A DNA stretch of 64,000 bases, taken from NCBI GenBank assembly GCA_963718405.1, contig CAVQYZ010000002.1, positions 930,001-994,000 on the forward strand, written 5' to 3'. The notes under the pieces were generated by a model. It searched no databases, had not been told where the DNA came from, and worked only from the letters and a program-made list of their open reading frames with translations. Both the position numbers and the translations under genes were made by a program. Each line of letters opens with the position of its first letter. Within the stretch, counting starts at the first letter, position 1. Below are positions 45,214-53,412 of this stretch, in pieces. Source of the DNA: Bog-756 sp963718405 (lineage in GTDB: Bacteria > Actinomycetota > Acidimicrobiia > Acidimicrobiales > RAAP-2).

Positions 45214-46520
45214 CGCCGAGCGACTCGGCGTTCACCGACACCCTGATCTCGCGGTCGGTCAGGGAGCGCATCGTGCTGGTCGGTGTGACCCTGGCCCACG
45301 AGACCGTGGTCGACACCGAAGCCGGCCTGGACGAGTTGTCCCGCCTGGTGGCCACGGCCGGTGCCGACGTGATGGACCGGGTCATGCAGCGACGGGTGAC
45401 ACCGGACCCTGCCACCTACCTGGGCAAGGGCAAGGCCGAGGAGCTGGCCGCGGTGTGTCTGGCCGTGGACGCCGACACGGTGGTCTTCGACAACGATCTG
45501 AGCCCGGCTCAGCAGCGGAACCTGGAGCGGATCCTCGGGCGCACCGCCATCGACCGCACCGCGGTCATCCTCGACATCTTCGCCCAGAACGCCCGCACCC
45601 CCGAGGGCCGGGCCCAGGTGGAGTTGGCCCTCCTGCGCTACCGGCTGCCCCGGCTGCGGAGCCAGGGACACGCCTTGAGCCAGCAGGCCGGCGGTATCGG
45701 CACCCGGGGCCCCGGTGAGACCAAGCTGGAGGTCGATCGACGGCGCCTGGTCCGGCGGATGACCCGACTGGAGTCCGATCTCCGTCAACTCGACCGCACC
45801 CGGCGCACCCAGCGGCGGGGCCGGGACCGGTCGCGCCAGCGGACCGTGTCGCTGGTCGGCTACACCAACGCCGGCAAGTCGACACTGCTCAACCGGCTGT
45901 GCCACTCCGATGTGCTGGTGGAGAACCGGCTCTTCTCCACCCTGGATCCGCGTACCCGGCAGTTCGACCTGCCCGGCGGGGAGACCGTGCTGCTCACCGA
46001 CACCGTGGGCTTCGTCCGCAAGCTCCCGCACCAGGTGGTCGAAGCGTTCCGTTCCACGCTCGAGGTGGTGTGTGACTCCGATCTCATCGTCCACGTGGTG
46101 GACGGCTCGGCCCCCGACTTCGAGGGTCAGGTCGATGCGGTGCGGACGGTGCTGGCCGAGATAGGTGCCGACGGGTTGCCCGAACTCCTGGTGGTGAACA
46201 AAGCCGATGCCATCGGCGCCCGGGGCGACGGGATCAGCGAAGAGGCCCGTCGCCTCCTGGCCGCCCATACCGGGTCGGTGATGATCTCGGCCCGGACCGG
46301 CGAAGGGATCGACCAGCTGCTCGAGGCCATGGGCGACCGCCTCCGGGTCGGTGACCGGGTCGTCGAACTGGTCATCCCCTGGGCCCGCGGCGATGTGTTG
46401 GCCGCCGTCCACCGCGAGGGCGAGATCGTGGGCGAGGAGGCCGGCGAGCAGTCGACCCGCATCCAGGTGGTCCTGGACGCCGTCGGGACTTCGCGCTTCG
46501 CCGAGTTCGTGGCGTCGTGA
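45210..46520 (+). CDS. hflX: GTPase HflX
   Basis: 436 residues from GTG 45210. N-terminal HflX domain ('LGKGKAEELAAVC', 'DLSPAQQRNLERIL', 'GRAQVELALLRYRLPRL', 'GGIGTRGPGETKLE'), a basic coiled-coil stretch (~185-215, many Arg), then the G domain: G1 'GYTNAGKST', G3 'DTVGF', G4 'NKAD', followed by the small C-terminal domain. HflX binds 50S/70S ribosomes and rescues stalled ones under stress. No frame damage, unlike the genes just upstream. Confidence 0.96.
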   Translation: MTPSDSAFTDTLISRSVRERIVLVGVTLAHETVVDTEAGLDELSRLVATAGADVMDRVMQRRVTPDPATYLGKGKAEELAAVCLAVDADTVVFDNDLSPAQQRNLERILGRTAIDRTAVILDIFAQNARTPEGRAQVELALLRYRLPRLRSQGHALSQQAGGIGTRGPGETKLEVDRRRLVRRMTRLESDLRQLDRTRRTQRRGRDRSRQRTVSLVGYTNAGKSTLLNRLCHSDVLVENRLFSTLDPRTRQFDLPGGETVLLTDTVGFVRKLPHQVVEAFRSTLEVVCDSDLIVHVVDGSAPDFEGQVDAVRTVLAEIGADGLPELLVVNKADAIGARGDGISEEARRLLAAHTGSVMISARTGEGIDQLLEAMGDRLRVGDRVVELVIPWARGDVLAAVHREGEIVGEEAGEQSTRIQVVLDAVGTSRFAEFVAS

Positions 46521-47695
46521 GCCCTTCCGGCTCGGCCAATGGGGCGTCGGGCTTCACCCCGCCGCCCTACCCCTACGACCGGTTGGCCACCATCAAGCAG
46601 CGCTCCGAGGAACGGTTCAGCGAGGACGGGGGACTGGTCGACTGCTCCATCGGCACGCCGTGTGACCCTCCACCCCGGTTCGTGCTCGAGGCCATGGCCT
46701 CCTCCGACGCCGAGCGGGGCTACCCGACCTCGGCCGGCTCGCCGGCCTACCGACGGGCCGCGGCCGGCTGGTTGTCCCGGCGGTTCGGGGTGACGGTGGA
46801 TCCCGACCGGGAAGTGGCGGCCTGTGTGGGGACCAAGGAGTTCGTGGCCTCGACGGCCCAGTACCTCCACCTCCGCACCCCCGGTCGCGACACGGTGCTC
46901 TATCCGGCGGTGTCGTACCCGACCTACGCCATGGGAGCACAGCTCGGGGGGTGTCGGGCCGTGCCGGTAGCCGAGCGACCCGGCGGCGGGCTGGATCTCG
47001 ACTCCATCGCCCCGGCCGACATCGACCGGGCCCTGCTGCTGTGGGCCAACTCGCCGTCCAACCCCTCGGGCGCCTTGACCGACCTGGTGGAGCTGGCCGG
47101 GTGGGGGAGGGGACGCAATATCCCGATCTTCTCGGACGAGTGCTATGCCGAGTTCACCTGGGACGGGCCGCCGCGGACGGTGCTGTCCTCGGGGATGGAC
47201 GGTGTGGTGGCCGTGCACTCCCTGTCCAAGCGCTCGAACCTGGCCGGGGTGCGGGCGGGCTTCTTCGCCGGTGACCCTGAACTGGTGGGCTTCCTCCTCG
47301 ACGTGAGGCGGCACGCCGGCTTGATGGTGCCCGGACCGGTGCAGGCCGGTGCCGTGGCCGCCTTCGACGACGACCATCACGTGGTGGCCCAGCGGGAGCG
47401 GTACCGGGAACGCCTCGATGTTCTGAGCTCGGTCTTCGACCACATCGGCCTGCCCACACCGTTACCGGCCGGGGGTTTCTACCTTTGGGTACCCGTTCCG
47501 GCCGGAGTGGAGGGTGGCGGATGGTCTCTGGCCGAGACATTGGCCATGGACGGTGGCGTGTTGGTCAGCCCCGGCGATCTGTACGGCCCGGACGGTGCCG
47601 GGTTCATCCGGGTGGCAGTGGTGCAACCGCTGGACCGGCTCGAACTGGTGGGGGAGCGACTGTCAGGACGTGACGTCTCCAGCTGCAGGCGTTGA
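46517..47695 (+). CDS. dapC: Succinyldiaminopimelate transaminase (DapC-type PLP aminotransferase)
   Basis: 392 residues; GTG 46517 overlaps the hflX stop. Fold-type I aminotransferase: 'CSIGTPCDPPPRFV', 'YPTSAGSPAYRRAAAGW', 'WANSPSNPSGAL', 'FSDECYAEF' and the PLP lysine in 'HSLSKRSNLAGVRAGF', with 'GGFYLWVPVP' near the end. The actinobacterial DapC type is suggested by these motifs and by dapF next to hflX just upstream; dapD and dapE are in the same window, so the succinylase route is complete. Last gene of the conserved block. Confidence 0.88.
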   Translation: MSPSGSANGASGFTPPPYPYDRLATIKQRSEERFSEDGGLVDCSIGTPCDPPPRFVLEAMASSDAERGYPTSAGSPAYRRAAAGWLSRRFGVTVDPDREVAACVGTKEFVASTAQYLHLRTPGRDTVLYPAVSYPTYAMGAQLGGCRAVPVAERPGGGLDLDSIAPADIDRALLLWANSPSNPSGALTDLVELAGWGRGRNIPIFSDECYAEFTWDGPPRTVLSSGMDGVVAVHSLSKRSNLAGVRAGFFAGDPELVGFLLDVRRHAGLMVPGPVQAGAVAAFDDDHHVVAQRERYRERLDVLSSVFDHIGLPTPLPAGGFYLWVPVPAGVEGGGWSLAETLAMDGGVLVSPGDLYGPDGAGFIRVAVVQPLDRLELVGERLSGRDVSSCRR

Positions 47696-47773
47696 CCGCC
47701 CGGTGAGGCTGAACACCCCTCCGAACTGCCGGAAGCACCACTTCACCTCCTGATACCTGGGCGGTCCGCCATC

Positions 47774-48862
47774 GTGGTCGGGTCGAAGTCGAGCACGAGT
47801 GGCCCCAGGCGAGGTTGCCCGCCAAGGGCACATGCCACGGTCCCTACAGCCGCGATGGATCCGGCCAGGGTCGCCGTGCTTGACCTTTTGGTCAAAGGTG
47901 CCGATGATGATGGTGTGCCGACAGGAGCCAGCGTGCTCGTAGTACCCGGTTTTGCCACGGAGGTCCTGGACGCCCTGCCGGATGCCACAGCGATCCTCGA
48001 TCGCAAGGGATCCATCGTCGCCGTAAACAAGGCCTGGCGGATGTTTGCGGTGGACAACGGAGGTCGTCCCGGAGCCACTGGAGTAGGTGTCAACTACCTG
48101 GACGTCTGCGCCCGGGCAGCAGAGTCCGGATGTGAGGATGCTGAAGAAGTGATGACGGGTCTGCAGGCCGTCCTGTCGGGCGAAACCGTCGAGAGCGATC
48201 GGGAGTACCCCTGCCCTTCTCCGACTGTCGGGCGATGGTTCACCTCTCGCATCACCCCGATCAAGGGATCGACCGGCGGGGCGGTCGTCTCCCACGTGAA
48301 CATCAGCCGCAGAATCCGATCCGAGCAGATCTTGACACATCAGGCGTCTCACGACTCTCTCACCGGGCTAGGCAATCGCATTCTGTTTGCCGAGGAGATG
48401 GACCGGGCCCTGAGCACACAGGGGGGCCGAAGGTCGGCGGCGGACGTGGGTGTGCTGTACATCGACCTCGACGGCTTCAAGTCGATCAACGATACCTTCG
48501 GCCACGACGCCGGAGATGAGGTCCTCCTCAACTCGGCTCAACGAATGCGTTCCCAGTTGCGTCCACACGACTGCGTTGCTCGTCTCGGAGGCGATGAGTT
48601 CGGCATCTGCGCCCAGCGCATCACCGCCGAAGGGCTGGCGGACCTCGCCCTTCGCCTCGAATCCGCCCTGTCCGAGCCTCACCTGGTGCACGGCAATCAG
48701 GTCGTGGTGGGCGGAAGCGTCGGTCTCCACATCGCACGAGTAGGAGAATCAGTCAGTGAGGCCATTCACCACGCTGATCAGGCCATGTACGTTGTCAAGG
48801 CATCCCGCCACGACCGGACGGCCATCACTTCAGCAGCAGATGTTGATCCAAACAAACGGTGA
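47774..48862 (+). CDS. PAS-GGDEF diguanylate cyclase
   Basis: 362 residues from GTG 47774; ATG 47855 and GTG 47916 are later in-frame starts and the first ~45 residues are not conserved-looking. Residues ~60-180 form a PAS domain ('VLDALPDATAILDRKGSIVAVN'), followed by a GGDEF domain with 'HDSLTGLGNRILF', 'LYIDLDGFKSINDTFGHDAGDEVL' and the active site 'RLGGDEFGI'. The inhibitory I-site RxxD ('RPHD') lies exactly five residues before GGDEF. It should make cyclic di-GMP with product inhibition in response to a PAS-sensed signal. Cytoplasmic, no membrane segments. Confidence 0.92.
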   Translation: MVGSKSSTSGPRRGCPPRAHATVPTAAMDPARVAVLDLLVKGADDDGVPTGASVLVVPGFATEVLDALPDATAILDRKGSIVAVNKAWRMFAVDNGGRPGATGVGVNYLDVCARAAESGCEDAEEVMTGLQAVLSGETVESDREYPCPSPTVGRWFTSRITPIKGSTGGAVVSHVNISRRIRSEQILTHQASHDSLTGLGNRILFAEEMDRALSTQGGRRSAADVGVLYIDLDGFKSINDTFGHDAGDEVLLNSAQRMRSQLRPHDCVARLGGDEFGICAQRITAEGLADLALRLESALSEPHLVHGNQVVVGGSVGLHIARVGESVSEAIHHADQAMYVVKASRHDRTAITSAADVDPNKR

Positions 48863-49092
48863 TGGTGGCTCCTGACCCTCTGCCCCACGGCTGGTTCTGA
48901 GAGCCAAAGCGCTCGGCCCGGGTGACAAATCGACCGTTTGACCGGGTGCCGGCAACACCGAATGGGTGAGAGGCTCTTCCTGTGGAGCGGCCCGAAGGCG
49001 TGACAGCCGAAATGTTGGAGTCTGTGAAACAGGGCGACGGAGTGCCCCTGACCAATGGGTCGATGGGCGTTCGACTCAGGTGGGTGTGAGCG
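48863..49092. other. Intergenic stretch without recognised gene
   Basis: 230 bp after the diguanylate cyclase. A 35-codon frame (GTG 48982 to TGA 49089) has no recognisable content. No tRNA, repeat or terminator seen. Confidence 0.4.
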
Positions 49093-49539
49093 TCACTTTG
49101 ACTGGCGTCGGCCCTTGCTCTGGCCGGGTGGAATCAACCCGGTGATGTTCACCTCGTACTGACCAGCAGGAAGCGGTGGCTCGTTTCCCGCCGAGCTACC
49201 CGCCGGTGTAACGACATACTTGGTCTGACCAACCGCCAGGCAGGATTGGTACACGGCGGAGATAGTCATCGGGTTGCGGCTAACTCCGGCGCCGATGCGG
49301 GTCTTTTGGTTGCATGCCACACCTCCTGTGGCCGGGCAAGACGCAACCGGCGTGTTGCCAGTGCTTTCCGGCCCGGAACGAACCAACCATCGAGTGGACG
49401 CCGGTTGATGTCGATGCCGCGAGGCGAAAGATATGCCCGGCTCTACTTCGAGCCGGGCGTATCTTTCATCCTTGACCTCTTGTCGACGACGACGCTGACT
49501 GTGGCGGTGGGTGATCACCCCAAGGGTGTGTGGCGCCAC
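49093..49539 (-). CDS. Hypothetical protein or 5'-truncated gene remnant
   Basis: An open frame of 148 residues, but only the last ~95 ('WLVRSGPESTGNTPVAS', 'CNQKTRIGAGVSRNPMTISAVYQ', 'AGQYEVNITGLIPPGQSK') read like protein. The first ~45 are Arg/His-rich and run across the hairpin at 49426-49467. There is no signal peptide, although the composition (Cys pairs, Thr/Gly/Pro, 'PLPAGQYEV') suggests an exported protein, so the start may have been lost. No family recognised. Confidence 0.35.
   Translation of the reverse strand: MAPHTLGVITHRHSQRRRRQEVKDERYARLEVEPGISFASRHRHQPASTRWLVRSGPESTGNTPVASCPATGGVACNQKTRIGAGVSRNPMTISAVYQSCLAVGQTKYVVTPAGSSAGNEPPLPAGQYEVNITGLIPPGQSKGRRQSK
49426..49467. terminator. 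18-bp hairpin, probably bidirectional terminator
   Basis: Arms 49426-49443 (GAAAGATATGCCCGGCTC) and 49450-49467 pair at all 18 positions, one as a G-T wobble, around a 6-nt loop. A/T-rich outer ends (GAAAG/CTTTC) are what a bidirectional terminator shows. A second small hairpin, two TGGCGCCA palindromes spaced by CTGC, lies at 49531-49550. Confidence 0.5.
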
Positions 49540-49691
49540 TGCTGGCGCCAGGCGAGCGGATCGTCCACGTTGTCAGCGGCTCCGCCAAGCTTGCATTGGT
49601 AGCTAAGACCCTGTTCGATTAAGAAGCCACCACCTCCTTTGTCGTTTCCGTTGGGGACCCCTGTGGAACTGTCCTCAGGGTCAAGGCATTT

Positions 49692-49982
49692 TCAGAGGTG
49701 ACTCGCCACCGAATGCTCCGGAGGCGACCGTGCCACTATGGGTCGGGGAATGACTCGTACCCATTCATGCCAGTGCTGGCAGTCATGGTTCACCCCCCGG
49801 ATCCCGGACCGTGAATATCGCCCATCCGAAGTGCCCACCAGGGTCCGTTTCGGTGGTCGCGGCGGCTCGGACTCCCATGAGGCGATCACCTCGGCAAAGG
49901 CCAAGTCCAGTAACTCCGGATCGGCCAGTACCACCTCAAGGAACTCGAACCTTGCCGCCACATCGGCTCTCACCGTGGCCAT
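49692..49982 (-). CDS. Small conserved-looking protein downstream of hsp20
   Basis: 96 residues from ATG 49982, 6 bases after the hsp20 stop, so almost certainly the same transcript. 'FEFLEVVLADPELLDLAFAEVIASW' followed by a Pro/Arg-rich segment resembles short actinobacterial proteins of unknown function that I recall only loosely. No signal peptide or membrane segment; the His/Trp-rich second half may be unstructured. Function unknown. Confidence 0.45.
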   Translation of the reverse strand: MATVRADVAARFEFLEVVLADPELLDLAFAEVIASWESEPPRPPKRTLVGTSDGRYSRSGIRGVNHDCQHWHEWVRVIPRPIVARSPPEHSVASHL

Positions 49983-49988
49983 GACAAG

Positions 49989-50465
49989 TCACACCGGGAC
50001 TGGCTGGCGATCCTCTGCGGTGGCCGAGATCACCTGTGAGTCCCCGGAGGGCGACACGGCGTGTTGCTCATCGGTGGAGACGGTGATCTTGCGGGGCTTA
50101 GCCCGTTCCGCAACCGGGATCGTGAGCCGGAGCACGCCGCCGTTGTAGGAGGCGGTGATCCCCCCGGTGTCCAGCGCGTCCCCAAGGATGACCTGTCGAC
50201 TGAACACGCCTCTCGGACGCTCGGAGGACACCAACTCAACCTCTGGCCCGGTTGCCGGCCGACGCTCGGCCCGGACGGTCAGCACATTTCGCTCTACGTC
50301 GAGGTCGATGCTGGCCGGGTCGATTCCTGGCAGGTCGAACTCGATGACGAATTCGTTGCCGCTACGCCAGGCATCCATCGGCATAGCCGCTGGGCGGGCG
50401 ACGGTCCCGAAGACCTGCTCGGCCATCCGGTCGAACTGACGAAATGGATCAGAACGGACAAGCAT
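49989..50465 (-). CDS. Hsp20/alpha-crystallin small heat-shock protein
   Basis: 158 residues, ATG 50465 with a perfect AAGGAGGT (complement of 50471-50478) five bases upstream. Alpha-crystallin domain ~30-125 ('EFVIEFDLPGIDPASIDLDVERNVLTVRAER' region), ending with 'GGVLRLTIPVAERAKPRKI', which carries the I-x-V-type motif area. It is an ATP-independent holdase preventing aggregation. Divergent from the MerR/HspR-like gene, its likely repressor, across an 88-bp gap. Confidence 0.93.
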   Translation of the reverse strand: MLVRSDPFRQFDRMAEQVFGTVARPAAMPMDAWRSGNEFVIEFDLPGIDPASIDLDVERNVLTVRAERRPATGPEVELVSSERPRGVFSRQVILGDALDTGGITASYNGGVLRLTIPVAERAKPRKITVSTDEQHAVSPSGDSQVISATAEDRQPVPV

Positions 50466-50540
50466 GACATACCTCCTTGATTCGGCCGGGAGCGTCCTTT
50501 CTGCGGACCCGGATCTATGGTGACTGCTACAGATTTGTTA

Positions 50541-50546
50541 TACCCT
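50541..50546 (+). promoter_or_regulatory. -10 element of the HspR-like gene
   Basis: TACCCT ends 7 nt before ATG 50554 and favours that start over GTG 50548. No exact HAIR repeat (CTTGAGT-N7-ACTCAAG) is visible in the gap. Confidence 0.35.
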
Positions 50547-50553
50547 GGTGGCC

Positions 50554-50943
50554 ATGTCTGGTGCAAGTACTCCCACTGAGAAATTTCCGAGGAGTCGATT
50601 CACAGGGCAGGACGACCGTCCCGATCCGGGGCGAGGCATCTACGGAATCTCCGTGGCGGCCGAGCTGGTAGGGAGCGCCCCACAAAACCTCCGGCTCTAC
50701 GAAACCCGAGGGCTAATCAATCCGGCCCGCAGCCAAGGGGGTACCCGTCGGTACAGCGACGACGACCTCACCCGGCTCCGGGAGATCGGCCGCCTCCTCG
50801 ACGACGGCCTCAATTTGGCCGGCATCGCTGCCGTCTTGGCCCTTCAGGCGGTCAACCAAGAACTACAGACCCAACTCGACCAGACCCGTCAACGAGCGTC
50901 CGCACCGCGCCATCGCCGGACGGATGGGGGCCGACCCGCTTGA
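50554..50943 (+). CDS. MerR-family regulator, HspR-like
   Basis: 129 residues from ATG 50554. The winged-helix 'YGISVAAELVGSAPQNLRLYETRGLINPARSQGGTRRYS' region (~30-68) closely follows HspR of Streptomyces and mycobacteria, and 'DGLNLAGIAAVLAL' is the next helix. A ~28-residue N-terminal tail and a coiled-coil tail flank it. It has no effector domain, as in HspR, which represses heat-shock genes with DnaK as co-repressor. Divergence from hsp20 supports direct control of that gene. Confidence 0.85.
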   Translation: MSGASTPTEKFPRSRFTGQDDRPDPGRGIYGISVAAELVGSAPQNLRLYETRGLINPARSQGGTRRYSDDDLTRLREIGRLLDDGLNLAGIAAVLALQAVNQELQTQLDQTRQRASAPRHRRTDGGRPA

Positions 50944-51069
50944 CGATCCGGTCAGGGTCGGCTTTTTCGTGGGCTGAACTTGGGGACCGCTGTTGAGGGC
51001 GAGTACGCCCCCTCGGTGGATGGCCCCTGTCCCTGCCGGGTATGTGTTCCAGAGGTATGAAGGCGTCCA

Positions 51070-51774
51070 TCACCAGGCAACGGTGTTGCCCTGGTAGTCA
51101 AGGTACTGGAGACCTTCGCTACCACGCTGCCCTTGGATGACCGTGACAAGGCTGGGGATGCTCTCGTCGATCGTGAGGCGAGCACCGGGGCCGCCGAGCG
51201 CAGTGTTGACCCAGCCCGGTGCCATGAGGAGCAGTGTCCGGCTCTCACCGCGGTGGCGAGCGGCGTAGCTACGCATGAGTTGGTTGAGGGCTGACTTGCT
51301 CGCTCGGTAGATCTCGAAGCCACCGTTGTCGTTGTTGGCGACACTGCCCTGACCTGAGGACATGACCCCAATGGTGCCGTCTGACTGGACGAGGTCACCA
51401 AGGGCTTCGACAACCCGCATCGGGCTCAGCGCGTTGGTTACCATCAGCCGGGTGAACTCATCGGTCGAGATGTCTGCGCTGGTCGCCCCATGCTGGTTGG
51501 CCACGCCAGCGTTGACGAAGAGGAGGTCGAACTTCCGAGTACCGAGCCGTTCACGCAGGGCTTCAAGCTGTTCGGGAACGTTGATGTCGAGGTGTTCGAT
51601 CTCGAGGTGCCCGCCCGCAGATTCCGCCAGCTCGTGGAGCGCAGTGCGATCCGAACCACGGATGGTGGCTACAACCTCCGAACCTCGATCGATGTACTCC
51701 TTCGCTATCGCCAGGCCCAAGCCGCGAGAGGCACCGATGATGAGGACGGTCGGCTTCTCAGGGGTCGCTGTCAC
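51070..51774 (-). CDS. Short-chain dehydrogenase/reductase
   Basis: 234 residues from GTG 51774 ('VTATPEKPTVLIIGASRGLG'); the open frame extends to 51906 but that part is low-quality. NAD(P)-binding TGxxxGxG equivalent 'GASRGLGLAIA', 'LDINVPEQ', 'LFVNAGVANQ' (NAG) and catalytic Ser-Tyr-Lys in 'SSGQGSVANN' and 'YRASKSALNQL' are complete. The 'GRGES.LLMAPGWV' end resembles C-factor/sniffer-type SDRs. Cytoplasmic oxidoreductase, substrate unknown. Confidence 0.87.
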   Translation of the reverse strand: MTATPEKPTVLIIGASRGLGLAIAKEYIDRGSEVVATIRGSDRTALHELAESAGGHLEIEHLDINVPEQLEALRERLGTRKFDLLFVNAGVANQHGATSADISTDEFTRLMVTNALSPMRVVEALGDLVQSDGTIGVMSSGQGSVANNDNGGFEIYRASKSALNQLMRSYAARHRGESRTLLLMAPGWVNTALGGPGARLTIDESIPSLVTVIQGQRGSEGLQYLDYQGNTVAW

Positions 51775-52138
51775 TTTTGATCGGGGAGAGTCATTGCCAT
51801 CCCTCAAGTCTCGTACATCCGACCGATGTGCACAGCTGTCTGACGCATGCCCTCTATCGCCGGGAGAGACGCACGTCCGCCCTTCCGAGGGAGATCCTTC
51901 ACTCATAGACCGAGGCCAGCTTGGTCAATCGTGATGGCGTCTCCGTTTCCGATACGCAGCGCCCAGCACCGTGCCCGGTGAGATTGCAATGAAGAGGATA
52001 AGGATCTCGACCAATAGCGCCGGGGAAGCAACCTATCCGTAGCTCCACTGGTCCAACCCGGGCGCCCCAGACCGCCGGGTATGTCCCCCCTGCTGACGGG
52101 GTTACTGGCGGAGGCGCCAGACGGGCGGGATCGCAGAG
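51775..52138. other. Intergenic stretch with a possible tiny membrane-peptide frame
   Basis: No firm gene. On the minus strand a 29-codon frame (TTG 52014 to TGA 51925) encodes 'ILILFIAISPGTVLGAAY' followed by KRRRHH, the pattern of a single membrane segment with a positive tail. It could be a small membrane peptide or the end of a decayed gene. Confidence 0.25.
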
Positions 52139-52642
52139 CTAACAACCGCCGAGCACGGAGGCCCGATGAGCAAGAGCATTGGCGTTGGGGATCCGTGCCT
52201 CATTGGCCGCAGTTTGAAGTGACAGAGGGAACATCCGACCGATCACGTTGGCGAACATCGGATCGCCATGTTCGGTGTCCCCTTGCGCAGAGACAACTGA
52301 CTCACCGTGAAGAACGAAGACCGCCGGCGTGATCCCTCCGAATCCTCCGGTCTGTGGACAGTGCGCACAGATGACCTGGGTGTAGGCGATCAAGCGGTGG
52401 TGGCGTTCGGGACGGGTACCCATCGAATACGTCACGCATCCTTCGTGGGGAGGTCCACCTCCCATCTCTCCCGCAACGTGATCGAGAAAGTAGCTTCCCA
52501 TTGCGCTGAGTTGAGCTGAGGAAGGATTGGCCGAGGTCACGCCATCGCTGGAACCGGAGCAAGCCGCCATGGTGAGACCCACGAGAACAACGGCGGAGGT
52601 CACGCCAAATCGGCGTCGGCCCGATTGGCGATGGCTCGTCAT
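52139..52642 (-). CDS. Predicted lipoprotein of unknown function
   Basis: 167 residues from ATG 52642. Lipoprotein signal: basic start 'SHRQSGRRRFG', hydrophobic core and lipobox 'TMAACS' (lipidated Cys28). The mature part has further cysteines (in 'HEGCVTYS', 'VICAHCPQTGG' and C-terminal 'LGGC'), so disulfides or metal binding are possible. 'CAHC' is a CxxC. No family recognised. Predicted on the outer face of the membrane. Confidence 0.7.
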   Translation of the reverse strand: MTSHRQSGRRRFGVTSAVVLVGLTMAACSGSSDGVTSANPSSAQLSAMGSYFLDHVAGEMGGGPPHEGCVTYSMGTRPERHHRLIAYTQVICAHCPQTGGFGGITPAVFVLHGESVVSAQGDTEHGDPMFANVIGRMFPLSLQTAANEARIPNANALAHRASVLGGC

Positions 52643-52820
52643 GGTTGGGCAACCTAGTCGAACTCGCTTTCTGGCATGATGGCGCCAGGGGCTTCCCCAA
52701 ACACTGGGACGGGGGCCTCAATTGGCGACGGGGACTTGTGCTGCCAGATAGCTTCTACCCCCAGATAGTTGCCAGCCAAAAGACGTGGCATCCGCTGCCT
52801 TCATAAGGAGCCGAATAGAC

Positions 52821-53213
52821 ATGCCGGAGTTCCCTGCGATTACTCACGTGGCGCTAACCGTTACGAGCCTCGAACAGAGTGTGCCTTGGTACAAGGATCT
52901 GTTCGGCTCGGACCCGATCCTTGACGAGGACACAGGTCCCTTCCGGCGCGTCGCTTGGCTTACGAGCGGCACAGTCGTTGGTCTGACTGAGTTCCCTGAT
53001 ATGAACAGCACTCAACCATTCAACGAGCGCCGGCTGGGTCTCGATCATCTGGCTTTCGGCTGTGCCAACCGCGATGAGTTGAAAGCATGGGAAATCCGTC
53101 TGAGCGAGCTCGGCATTCCCAACGGTGGCATCGTGGACGAACCTTCCTACTCGGCACTGTCATTTCGAGACCCCGACAACATCGCACTCGAGTTCTTCGC
53201 GCCTCGGGGCTAG
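52821..53213 (+). CDS. VOC-superfamily (glyoxalase/bleomycin-resistance-like) protein
   Basis: 130 residues, ATG 52821 with AAGGAG (52804-52809). Paired beta-alpha-beta-beta-beta units: 'ITHVALTVTSLEQSVPWYKDLFG' (first metal-ligand His) and 'LGLDHLAFGCANRDEL' (second), ending 'FRDPDNIALEFFAP' with the conserved Glu. It could be a lyase, dioxygenase or binding protein; the reaction cannot be told from the fold. Single gene in the accessory stretch. Confidence 0.88.
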   Translation: MPEFPAITHVALTVTSLEQSVPWYKDLFGSDPILDEDTGPFRRVAWLTSGTVVGLTEFPDMNSTQPFNERRLGLDHLAFGCANRDELKAWEIRLSELGIPNGGIVDEPSYSALSFRDPDNIALEFFAPRG

Positions 53214-53412
53214 GACGACGCGGAGCAACCGACTGCTGGCAGGATCATCTCCTGACCCCACTCGGCGGCGTTATCGACTCATGGCTGGCCGGCAGTTGAT
53301 GGCACCCCGTAGGTGTGCTTAGGCTGTCGAAATCACCGACCGAGAGGGCATCAAGGGTCGGTTCTCGTACTGGATCGTGGGATGGGATGCTCGCATCGGG
53401 CAGACTGACGGA

